Shown: piece by piece, positions 25,393 through 32,592 of the stretch
How positions within the stretch are numbered: the stretch's first letter is position 1
How the letters are laid out: the number at the start of each line of letters is the position of its first letter
Source of the DNA: Flavobacteriaceae bacterium LYZ1037
GTDB taxonomy: Bacteria > Bacteroidota > Bacteroidia > Flavobacteriales > Flavobacteriaceae
Length of the DNA: 64,000 nt
Direction: 5' to 3'
NCBI GenBank assembly: GCA_003144015.1
Contig: QFWS01000001.1
Span: 186,001 to 250,000 of the forward strand
Position numbers and translations under genes: made by a program
The notes under the pieces: generated by a model
The model's input: only the letters and a program-made list of their open reading frames with translations
Database searches by the model: none
Told to the model about the DNA's origin: nothing

Positions 25393-26790
25393 ATGGAAAC
25401 AATTATCATATTAGTATTTGTATTAGGCTACTTAGCCATTACTTTAGAACACAATTTAAAAATTGATAAGCTTATTCCAGCCCTTGTCATGATGGCTATC
25501 TGCTGGGCTCTGATTGCATTAGGCTTAGATCACTTCACCCAATGGTTTGATTCTTCTAAACACTCTCTTTTAGAGAATTTTGGACTCTTGGCCCATGAGG
25601 AAAAGATGCATTTAATGGAGGAAACCTTATTGCATCATTTGGGTAAAACATCCGAAATTTTAGTATTCCTTTTAGGAGCCATGACCATTGTAGAGATTAT
25701 AGACTATTTCGACGGTTTTGCAACAATAAAAAGCTTTGTTAAAACTAAAAGTAAAAAACGTATTTTATGGATTTTTGGCTTTTTAGCATTTTTCCTTTCT
25801 GCCATTATTGATAATTTAACAGCTACCATTGTCTTAATTTCTATTTTACAAAAATTAGTAAAAGATAGAGATGTAAGAATCTGGTATGTTGGTTTAATTG
25901 TGATAGCTGCAAATGCTGGAGGAGCATGGTCTCCAATTGGAGATGTTACAACAACCATGTTATGGATTGGCAAAAAGGTGACTACTGGTCATTTATTTGT
26001 GTATTTATTTTTACCTTCATTATTATGTATGTTGGTACCAACTTTTATCGCTTCATTTTTACCTGCTTTTAAAGGTAATTTGGAAAATAATGAGGAAGAT
26101 AAAGATGATAAACCTAAAAGCAAATTTAGTGCAACCATGTTGTATTTAGGTTTGGGTGGTATTGTTTCCGTACCTATCTTTAAAACCATCACTCATTTAC
26201 CTCCTTATGTAGGAATGATGTTGGCTTTAGGGGTTGTAGCAATCTTTGCCGAGTTGTACAGTAATTCAAAATTTGCTCTTTCATTTAATACAGATGAAAA
26301 TGCAGACCATCAAGGGCATCATAGTCCTGTACATTCATCACTATCTAAAATTGAGCTACCAAGTATCCTATTCTTTTTAGGAATTTTAATGGCTGTTGCT
26401 GCACTTGAATCTTTAGGAATTTTATTCGGTTTTGCATCTAGTTTACAAGATAATATGCCAATGTTAGGAACGGAGCTACATCATGCTGGCGTTTCAGATT
26501 TGGTGGTGTTGCTTCTAGGTATTGGATCTGCAGTTATAGATAATGTGCCATTAGTAGCCGCAAGTTTGGGGATGTTTACAGAGCCTATTGATAACGAATT
26601 ATGGCACTTTATAGCTTACTCAGCCGGAACAGGAGGAAGTATGTTAATTATTGGTTCAGCTGCTGGAGTTGTTGCTATGGGAATGGAGAAAATTGACTTT
26701 TTCTGGTACCTTAAAAAAATTGCTTGGTTAGCATTTGTTGGCTTTCTGGTTGGAGCAATTGCTTTCATGTTTACTAGAACCATCTTTTAA
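25393..26790 (+). CDS. nhaD: Na+/H+ antiporter, NhaD family
   Basis: This inner-membrane antiporter of 465 aa has about twelve membrane helices. Family segments seen are SAIIDNLTATIVLISIL and ANAGGAWSPIGDVTTTMLW in the first half, and GIGSAVIDNVPLVAASLGMF and AGTGGSMLIIGSAAGVVAMG in the second, the repeated DN and S/T-rich ion-binding cores of the IT superfamily. It exports Na+ for salt and pH homeostasis, in line with a marine lifestyle. It is 11 bp after the dehydrogenase gene and 53 bp before exbB. Confidence 0.92.
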   Translation: METIIILVFVLGYLAITLEHNLKIDKLIPALVMMAICWALIALGLDHFTQWFDSSKHSLLENFGLLAHEEKMHLMEETLLHHLGKTSEILVFLLGAMTIVEIIDYFDGFATIKSFVKTKSKKRILWIFGFLAFFLSAIIDNLTATIVLISILQKLVKDRDVRIWYVGLIVIAANAGGAWSPIGDVTTTMLWIGKKVTTGHLFVYLFLPSLLCMLVPTFIASFLPAFKGNLENNEEDKDDKPKSKFSATMLYLGLGGIVSVPIFKTITHLPPYVGMMLALGVVAIFAELYSNSKFALSFNTDENADHQGHHSPVHSSLSKIELPSILFFLGILMAVAALESLGILFGFASSLQDNMPMLGTELHHAGVSDLVVLLLGIGSAVIDNVPLVAASLGMFTEPIDNELWHFIAYSAGTGGSMLIIGSAAGVVAMGMEKIDFFWYLKKIAWLAFVGFLVGAIAFMFTRTIF

Positions 26791-26843
26791 TTATAATTTA
26801 ATTAATAAACACACGTTATAAACGTAAATATATTATAGAATCT

Positions 26844-27545
26844 ATGTTAAATTCAATTATGCAAGGCGCACAGGAAGGTACAGAGCTACTGAATGAAGGC
26901 GAATCTCTAGAAAAAACATTATCCATTATAGAATTAATAACTAGTGGAGGAACTGCTGGTATGGTTATAATCACTATTTTATTTGTGCTGTTAATTGTAG
27001 CCACATACATTTATTTCGAAAGATTATTTGCAATTAAAGCTGCTTCAAAAATGGATGCGAACTTTATGAATCAAATAAAAGACCACGTAACAAATGGAAA
27101 AATAGATTCGGCTCAAGTATTATGTGCTCAACAAAATTCACCAGTTTCAAGACTAATTGGAAAAGGGATTACGCGAATTGGTAAACCTTTAGAAGACATT
27201 AATACAGCTATTGAGAATGCCGGACGTTTAGAGATTTATGAACTTGAAAAAAATGTAAGTGTTCTTGCAACCATTTCAGGTGCAGCACCAATGATTGGGT
27301 TTCTTGGAACTGTTATTGGAATGATTCTTTCCATTTTTGAGATTGCTAATTCTGGAGGGCAAATAGATATTAAATTATTAGCCGATGGATTATATACAGC
27401 CATGACAACAACAGTTGGAGGTTTAATAGTTGGAATTGTAGGATACATTGCTTACAATCATTTGGTGGTAAAAACAGATAAAGTTGTTTATCAAATGGAA
27501 GCCAATTCGCTAGAATTTTTAGATCACTTAAACGAGCCTATTTAA
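26844..27545 (+). CDS. exbB: MotA/TolQ/ExbB proton channel family protein
   Basis: This 233-aa inner-membrane protein has an N-terminal membrane helix (AGMVIITILFVLLIVATYIYF, near 33-53) and two more near 135-160 and 175-200. The conserved channel segments are TISGAAPMIGFLGTVIGMI and TAMTTTVGGLIVGIVGYIAY. With ExbD it forms the proton-driven motor that energises TonB or Tol systems. Its stop codon overlaps the exbD start by one base, so translation is coupled. Confidence 0.92.
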   Translation: MLNSIMQGAQEGTELLNEGESLEKTLSIIELITSGGTAGMVIITILFVLLIVATYIYFERLFAIKAASKMDANFMNQIKDHVTNGKIDSAQVLCAQQNSPVSRLIGKGITRIGKPLEDINTAIENAGRLEIYELEKNVSVLATISGAAPMIGFLGTVIGMILSIFEIANSGGQIDIKLLADGLYTAMTTTVGGLIVGIVGYIAYNHLVVKTDKVVYQMEANSLEFLDHLNEPI

Positions 27546-27937
27546 TGAATTTAAGAGGAAGAAATAAAGTAACACCAGAGTTCAATATGTCGTCTATGAC
27601 AGATATTGTCTTTTTGTTACTTATCTTTTTTATGCTTGCGTCTACTTTAGTGACTACTAATGCTATCGATATATTACTCCCTAAAGCTAGTGGTAAAACT
27701 GAAAATAAGAAATCGGTTGCAGTAAGTATTAAAAAGGATTTGACTTATTATATAGACCAAAAGCGTGTTGGAGAAAGCGTCTTAGAATCTGAATTGATTG
27801 CGGCTTTATCTACCGAAGACAAGCCGACTTTAGTTTTAAGAGCTGAAAAATCAGTACCTGTAGAACATGTTGTTAAAGTCATGGATATAGCTAATAGAAA
27901 CAAGTTTAAGGTTATTTTAGCAGTGAAACCTAATTAG
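27545..27937 (+). CDS. exbD: ExbD/TolR biopolymer transport protein
   Basis: This 130-aa protein has a short cytoplasmic N-terminus, one membrane helix with the proton-carrying aspartate (MTDIVFLLLIFFMLAST, Asp near residue 19) and a periplasmic domain. It is the stator partner of ExbB. It is followed after 4 bp by the TonB-like gene. Confidence 0.93.
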   Translation: MNLRGRNKVTPEFNMSSMTDIVFLLLIFFMLASTLVTTNAIDILLPKASGKTENKKSVAVSIKKDLTYYIDQKRVGESVLESELIAALSTEDKPTLVLRAEKSVPVEHVVKVMDIANRNKFKVILAVKPN

Positions 27938-27941
27938 ATTC

Positions 27942-28835
27942 ATGAAATATTTCGAGACCAAACACGAGCGTAATTCCGCAAAGATTACAACACTTATTGC
28001 AGTGTTAATTATTTTGTTGTTGTTTGTTGTTGGTACACAATATATGGATCCTCCAGAAGAATATGGAGTTGCTGTAAATTTTGGAACTACGGATTTTGGA
28101 AGTGGCGACGTGCAACCAACAAAGCCAATAAAATCTGAGCCAAGAGAAGTTGAAAAACAGCCACAAGAAACGGTTAAACAGCCTGAGCAGAAACAAGCCG
28201 AAGCCGCTTCAGCTAAGACAAAAGCCGAAGATGTTTTAACTGAAAACAACGATGAAGCTATAGCCATAAAAAAACAAAAAGAAGCAGAAGCGAAAGCAAA
28301 AAAGGTTGCTGATGCTAAAGCAAAGGCTCAAGCTGAAGCAGATGCTAAAGCTAAAGCAGAAGCAGACAAATTAGCAAAAGAGCAAGCTGAAAAAGAGGCT
28401 AAAAAGAAAAAATTAGATGCTTTAATTGGAGGTGTTAGTAAATCTGAAGGACAAGAAACTGGAGGAGAAGGAGACGATAATAAAGCAGGAGATAAAGGAC
28501 AATTAGATGGAGATCCTTATGCAGCAAGTTATTTTGGAGAGCCAGGTTCTGGTAATGGAGGCGTAGGTTATGGTTTAAAGGGCAGAGGTGCTCCAACAAA
28601 AAAAGTATTTAAACAAGATTGTAATGAATCTGGAATGGTTATCGTGAAAATAGTAGTTAATAGAAATGGCGATGTTATTGAAGCGACTCCTGGTGTTAAA
28701 GGGACAACCAATACAGCTTCCTGTTTATTGGAACCAGCAAAAAAAATAGCCTTATCTCATAAATGGCGAGCAGATAGCAAGGCACCAACCAAGCAAGTTG
28801 GCTTTGTAAAAGTAAACTTCAATTTAGGTCAGTAA
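27942..28835 (+). CDS. TonB-family energy transducer with TolA-like helical linker
   Basis: The 297-aa protein has one N-terminal membrane helix (ITTLIAVLIILLLFVVGTQYM) and a Pro/Glu/Lys-rich stretch. A long Ala/Lys/Glu-rich helix follows at about 95-170 (repeats like ADAKAKAQAEADAKAKAEAD), then a Gly-rich hinge and a C-terminal domain (about 220-297) resembling TonB/TolA C-termini (GMVIVKIVVNRNGDVIEATPG). The helical linker is closer to TolA than to the Pro-rich linker of typical TonB, so the trio may work as a Tol-type envelope system. It shares an operon with exbB and exbD. Confidence 0.87.
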   Translation: MKYFETKHERNSAKITTLIAVLIILLLFVVGTQYMDPPEEYGVAVNFGTTDFGSGDVQPTKPIKSEPREVEKQPQETVKQPEQKQAEAASAKTKAEDVLTENNDEAIAIKKQKEAEAKAKKVADAKAKAQAEADAKAKAEADKLAKEQAEKEAKKKKLDALIGGVSKSEGQETGGEGDDNKAGDKGQLDGDPYAASYFGEPGSGNGGVGYGLKGRGAPTKKVFKQDCNESGMVIVKIVVNRNGDVIEATPGVKGTTNTASCLLEPAKKIALSHKWRADSKAPTKQVGFVKVNFNLGQ

Positions 28836-28839
28836 CAAC

Positions 28840-30057
28840 ATGACATATCAAGATACAATTAATTGGATGTTCTTACAGCTCCCAATGTATCAAAGACAAG
28901 GGAAATCGGCATACAAGGCTAATTTAAACAATACACATTTATTAGCTAAGCATTTAAACCATCCAGAGCATAAAATTAAAACCATTCATGTAGCAGGAAC
29001 CAATGGAAAAGGCTCTACAAGTCATATGTTAGCTTCAGTTTTACAAGAAGCTGGATATAAAGTCGGATTATTTACTTCACCACATTTAAAAGATTTTAGA
29101 GAGCGCATCAAAATTAATGGAGCCGTAATTAGTAAAGCTTTCGTAAATGGTTTTGTTAAACGTAATAAAGCATTTTTAGAAACACAAAATTTGTCGTTTT
29201 TCGAGATGACTTCTGGTATGGCATTCGATTATTTTTCAAAAAAAAAAGTAGATGTAGCTATTATTGAAGTTGGCTTAGGAGGCAGACTTGATTCTACAAA
29301 TATTATTACCCCAGAAGTATCAGTAATTACAAATATTGGATTCGATCATACACAGTTTTTAGGAAATACCTTAGAAGCCATTGCTTTTGAAAAAGCTGGC
29401 ATTATAAAACCACATATCCCTGTGGTTATAGGCGAAACACAAAAGGAAACAACAAATGTGTTTGTAGAAGTAGCGGAAAAGAAAGCGTCTGAAATATATT
29501 TTGCTGATTCATCTATTTCTGAAGTTTTTCTTAGCGATTTAAAAGGGAGTTATCAACAAAAAAATATTAAAACAGTCATACAAACCATTTACCTTTTAAA
29601 ACAGAAGATTTTTAAAATTTCAGAAGAAGATATTAGAAAAGGATTATTACATGTTGTAAAAAACACAGGTTTACAAGGAAGATGGCAACAGCTTCAGGAA
29701 GAACCTAAAATTATTTGTGACACTGCTCATAACAAAGAAGGATTAAATTACGTTGTAAAACAACTAGAAAATGAAACATTTAATCATTTGCATATAGTGT
29801 TTGGAGTGGTAAAAGATAAAGATCTTAGTTCAATTTTAGATATCTTACCAAAAAATGCAACCTATTATTTCTGTAAACCTAATGTTCCAAGAGGTATGGA
29901 GGTTGATGAGTTACAAGAAATTTTTACTACCAAAGGATTTGTTGGAAGCAGCTATCTTGGTGTAAATGAAGCCTTAAAAGCTGCAATTAAAAATGCTTTG
30001 GATACAGATTTAATATATATTGGTGGTAGTACTTTTGTGGTTGCAGAAATAATTTAA
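28840..30057 (+). CDS. folC: Folylpolyglutamate synthase / dihydrofolate synthase
   Basis: This cytoplasmic ATP-dependent ligase adds glutamate to dihydropteroate or folates. The 405-aa Mur-ligase-fold protein has the P-loop HVAGTNGKGSTSHMLASVL, LFTSPHLKDFRERI, the acidic VAIIEVGLGGRLDSTNI, TNIGFDHTQFLG and EKAGIIKP. It ends with ICDTAHNKEG and YIGGSTFVVAEI. It starts 4 bp after the tonB-like gene, so it is the last gene of that operon. Confidence 0.95.
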   Translation: MTYQDTINWMFLQLPMYQRQGKSAYKANLNNTHLLAKHLNHPEHKIKTIHVAGTNGKGSTSHMLASVLQEAGYKVGLFTSPHLKDFRERIKINGAVISKAFVNGFVKRNKAFLETQNLSFFEMTSGMAFDYFSKKKVDVAIIEVGLGGRLDSTNIITPEVSVITNIGFDHTQFLGNTLEAIAFEKAGIIKPHIPVVIGETQKETTNVFVEVAEKKASEIYFADSSISEVFLSDLKGSYQQKNIKTVIQTIYLLKQKIFKISEEDIRKGLLHVVKNTGLQGRWQQLQEEPKIICDTAHNKEGLNYVVKQLENETFNHLHIVFGVVKDKDLSSILDILPKNATYYFCKPNVPRGMEVDELQEIFTTKGFVGSSYLGVNEALKAAIKNALDTDLIYIGGSTFVVAEII

Positions 30058-30120
30058 TTTTTTTTCAAAAAAGCTTTTGCAGTATGGAAAACTAATTTAT
30101 ATTTGCAGTCCAATTACAAA

Positions 30121-30195
30121 GGGCGCGTAGCTCAGTTGGTTCAGAGCACCTGGTTTACACCCAGGGGGTCAGGGGTTCGAATCCCTTCGCGCCCA
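30121..30195 (+). tRNA. tRNA-Val (anticodon TAC)
   Basis: The cloverleaf can be drawn by eye. The acceptor arm is GGGCGCG with CGCGCCC, the D-arm GCTC...GAGC, and the anticodon stem CCTGG/CCAGG with loop TTTACAC (anticodon TAC). The T-arm is AGGGG-TTCGAAT-CCCTT, with discriminator A at 30195. CCA is not encoded. A terminator follows. The 3' end is part of a direct repeat. Confidence 0.97.
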
Positions 30196-30240
30196 CATTA
30201 AATAAACAATCCACACTTTTAAGTGTGGATTTTTTTATTT
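30180..30240 (+). repeat. Direct repeat copy 1: tRNA-Val 3' end plus terminator
   Basis: The 61 bp from the T-loop of tRNA-Val through its terminator are repeated at 30349-30410. The copies differ only by one extra T in the terminator loop of copy 2. A repeat starting in the T-loop and covering the tRNA 3' end has the form of an integrase attachment site. Confidence 0.85.
30208..30237 (+). terminator. Terminator of tRNA-Val
   Basis: The stem AATCCACACTT (30208-30218) / AAGTGTGGATT (30221-30231) is followed by a T-run. A second copy lies at about 30377-30407 within the duplicated segment. Confidence 0.85.
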
Positions 30241-30278
30241 ATTCTAAATTCAAGATCTTTTGAAGATTTAGAATAAAT
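30237..30278. repeat. Inverted repeat between the two tRNA-end copies
   Basis: ATTTATTCTAAAT (30237-30249) and ATTTAGAATAAAT (30266-30278) are perfect 13-bp inverted repeats around a 16-bp centre that itself contains the palindrome AAGATCTT. A smaller dyad, AAATTGC/GCAATTT, is at 30290-30307. Confidence 0.75.
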
Positions 30279-30348
30279 AAAAAAGAACAAAATTGCAGTA
30301 GCAATTTGGATTGTCAATTTGCAGAAGAGGTTTCGTTTGGGGATATTT

Positions 30349-30410
30349 AATCCCTTCGCGCCCACATTAAATAAACAATCCACACTTTTTAAGTGTGGAT
30401 TTTTTTATTT
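30349..30410 (+). repeat. Direct repeat copy 2: orphan tRNA-Val 3' end plus terminator
   Basis: This second copy of the tRNA-Val 3' end and terminator has no tRNA body in front of it; the preceding bases only loosely recall a T-arm (GGGGATATTTAATCCC). It ends 1 bp before the 3' end of the araC-type gene that opens the hydroxyproline island. Confidence 0.85.
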
Positions 30411-31265
30411 CTACATGTTATGAGAGTTTTCGCTTTTATAGATTAAAGGGGTTAAGTGTTTTACTTTTTTAAACTGTCGATTAAAATTTGAAATGTTATT
30501 GAAACCTACTTTATAAGCTATATCAGAGATGGTAAGGTTCTTTTTTGATAGCAGAAGTTTACAGGCATGTTCGATGCGTAGTTCGTTTAAAAACTGTCCA
30601 TAAGTTTTATTGGTGTATTTTTTAAAATACTTGCAAAAAGCATTCTTTGTCATGTTAGCGACATTTGCTATAGATTCTAAAGTAATATCTTTATTATAAT
30701 TGGTCATGGTGTATTCAAAAACATCACGCATTCGTTCGCCTTCAATAACAGAAAATGTTTTTTCATATATAAAAGATGATAAACTTTTATACTCACTAAT
30801 TGAGAAAAGGTTTAATAACTTTAAAAGTATTATAAATCGTTCTGATTTTGTTGCAGTTTTAATCCTTTTGAAAAGGGCTGTTATTTCAGTTTGATTGGAT
30901 GTGATTTTAAATCCGTGTTTGGCTTTTTTAAAAAATGCTTTTGATTCTGCTAATTCATCTAGCTCAAAAAAATCGTTACCAAAACTGGTTTCTGTAAAAA
31001 ATAAAGTGAGCATATGAGACTGTTTGTACTGTTCCTGGTCACTTTCAAAAACATGCGGTAACTGACTTCCTATTACAATTATATCTCCTGTTTTATAGTA
31101 ATTTATGGTATCCCCAACAATTAAAGTGCCTTCTCCTTTTACAATATAACTTAATTGAATTTCTTCATGTTGATGGAGTTTGTCATAAAAAAAAGGTACT
31201 AAGTCTTCTTGGTATACTAATGCAGCCGACTCAGGTTTTGGTATTTTAAATGGAAGTACTTTCAT
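30411..31265 (-). CDS. AraC-family transcriptional regulator
   Basis: The 284-aa regulator has an N-terminal cupin-like sensor (about 20-110: HEEIQLSYIVKGEGTLIVGD, PHVFESD). The C-terminal AraC domain has two helix-turn-helix units (about 180-280: ITLESIANVANMTKNAFCKYFKKYT and LTISDIAYKVGFNNISNFNRQFKK). It is divergent from the hydroxyproline operon and is the obvious candidate for its activator, probably responding to hydroxyproline or an intermediate. This link rests on gene order. Confidence 0.92.
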   Translation of the reverse strand: MKVLPFKIPKPESAALVYQEDLVPFFYDKLHQHEEIQLSYIVKGEGTLIVGDTINYYKTGDIIVIGSQLPHVFESDQEQYKQSHMLTLFFTETSFGNDFFELDELAESKAFFKKAKHGFKITSNQTEITALFKRIKTATKSERFIILLKLLNLFSISEYKSLSSFIYEKTFSVIEGERMRDVFEYTMTNYNKDITLESIANVANMTKNAFCKYFKKYTNKTYGQFLNELRIEHACKLLLSKKNLTISDIAYKVGFNNISNFNRQFKKVKHLTPLIYKSENSHNM

Positions 31266-31358
31266 TAGGAGGTTATTTTATATACAAAATTAAGCAATAA
31301 TTAATGGTTTATGACATAATAAGATAATATAGTATTATAAGTGGATAACGAAAGGTTA

Positions 31359-31387
31359 TTGATTGGTTTTTTTCTTAATTAATTTTG
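31359..31387 (+). promoter_or_regulatory. Promoter of the hydroxyproline operon
   Basis: TTG at 31359-31361, an 18-bp gap and TAATTTTG at 31380-31387 match the consensus. The first gene starts at 31410. A palindrome ATAATA-TAG-TATTAT at 31324-31338 just upstream is a possible regulator site. Confidence 0.68.
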
Positions 31388-31409
31388 TACTAATTAAAAC
31401 AAATATATT

Positions 31410-32324
31410 ATGAGTATTCAATGGAAAGGCGTTATGCCTGCAGTTACAACAAAGTTCACAGATGCAGATGAACTTGATTTAAAAATGTTTGAAGTAAATA
31501 TTAATGCGCAATTAGAAGCAGGAGTTCATGGTATTGTACTTGGTGGTACTTTGGGTGAAGCCAGTACTTTGTTGGACGAAGAAAAAAGAATGCTTACCCA
31601 AACAACAGTTGATATTGTAAAGGGAAAAGTTCCAGTGCTTATAAATATTGCAGAACAAACAACTAAAGCAGCTATACAAGCAGCTCAGAAAGCAGAAGAT
31701 GATGGTGCCAGAGGACTTATGATGTTACCACCTATGAGATATAAATCTGGAGATAGAGAAACAGTAGAATACTTTAAAGCTGTTGCAAACAATACCTCAT
31801 TACCTATAATGGTGTATAATAACCCTGTGGATTATAAAATTGAGGTTTCATTAGACATGTTCGAAGAGTTATTAAAATGTAACAATATTGAAGCTGTTAA
31901 AGAATCTACAAGAGATACAACAAATATTACACGAATAAAAAATCGTTTTGGAGATCGTTTAAAGATTATGACTGGTGTTGATACTATTGCACTTGAAAGT
32001 TTGTTATTAGGTGCCGATGGTTGGGTTGCAGGATTAGTTTGTGCTTTCCCTGCAGAAACAGTTGCTATTTACGAATTACAAAAAGCAGGAAGAATAAAAG
32101 AAGCTCTAGAAATTTACAGATGGTTTATGCCTTTGCTAGAGTTAGATATTAACGCTAAATTAGTACAAAATATTAAATTAGCAGAAGTTGCTACAGGGAT
32201 TGGTACTGATAATGTTAGAGCACCACGATTACCACTAATAGGAGATGAGCGTAAACATGTATTAAAAGTGATAGAAGAAGGTTTAAAAAACAGACCAACA
32301 CTTCCAAATTATAAGAACTTATAA
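31410..32324 (+). CDS. DapA-family lyase, likely pyrroline-4-hydroxy-2-carboxylate deaminase
   Basis: This 304-aa TIM-barrel enzyme of the dihydrodipicolinate synthase / N-acetylneuraminate lyase family has GGTLGE at 45-50, Tyr136 in VYNNP and the Schiff-base Lys164 in AVKESTRDTTNI. The neighbours are hydroxyproline epimerase, a D-amino-acid oxidase-like enzyme and a semialdehyde dehydrogenase. The expected reaction is therefore deamination of pyrroline-4-hydroxy-2-carboxylate to 2-oxoglutarate semialdehyde. True DapA is less likely because no lysine-pathway gene is near. It is first in the operon, 1 bp before the next gene. Confidence 0.87.
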   Translation: MSIQWKGVMPAVTTKFTDADELDLKMFEVNINAQLEAGVHGIVLGGTLGEASTLLDEEKRMLTQTTVDIVKGKVPVLINIAEQTTKAAIQAAQKAEDDGARGLMMLPPMRYKSGDRETVEYFKAVANNTSLPIMVYNNPVDYKIEVSLDMFEELLKCNNIEAVKESTRDTTNITRIKNRFGDRLKIMTGVDTIALESLLLGADGWVAGLVCAFPAETVAIYELQKAGRIKEALEIYRWFMPLLELDINAKLVQNIKLAEVATGIGTDNVRAPRLPLIGDERKHVLKVIEEGLKNRPTLPNYKNL

Positions 32325-32325
32325 G

Positions 32326-32592
32326 TTGTTAGAAATAAGGCCTACATGTGAGCATTGTAACAAATCATTGCCTTTTGATTCTCAAGAAGCGATGATTTGC
32401 ACCTTTGAATGCACCTTTTGTAAAGATTGCGTTAAAACAGTACTACAGCATGTTTGTCCTAATTGTAATGGTGGTTTTGAAAAGCGCCCAATTAGACCAA
32501 AAGTATTATTAGAAAAATACCCAGTATCTACAAAAGTGGTTTATAAACCAGTCGATATTGAAAAACATTTAGAAAGAATAAATAAAAAATGA
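32326..32592 (+). CDS. DUF1272 zinc-finger-like protein, TTG start
   Basis: This 88-aa protein matches DUF1272: LEIRPTCEHCNKSLPF, MICTFECTFCKDCV, VCPNCNGGFEKRPIRP. Eight cysteines in CxxC pairs suggest one or two zinc sites. The start codon is TTG (32326), 1 bp after the stop of the deaminase gene; no ATG precedes the conserved region. It overlaps the next gene by 4 bp. Its function is unknown; its place inside a catabolic operon suggests a helper or regulatory part. Confidence 0.82.
   Translation: MLEIRPTCEHCNKSLPFDSQEAMICTFECTFCKDCVKTVLQHVCPNCNGGFEKRPIRPKVLLEKYPVSTKVVYKPVDIEKHLERINKK

Noticed and set aside
30335-30364. Possible second tRNA gene at the downstream 3' end copy
   Set aside because: Only a T-arm-like stretch and acceptor 3' half are present; no D-arm, anticodon arm or 5' acceptor strand can be found.
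31410-32324. Assignment as true dihydrodipicolinate synthase (lysine synthesis)
   Set aside because: The fold fits, but every neighbour belongs to hydroxyproline catabolism and no lysine gene is near.
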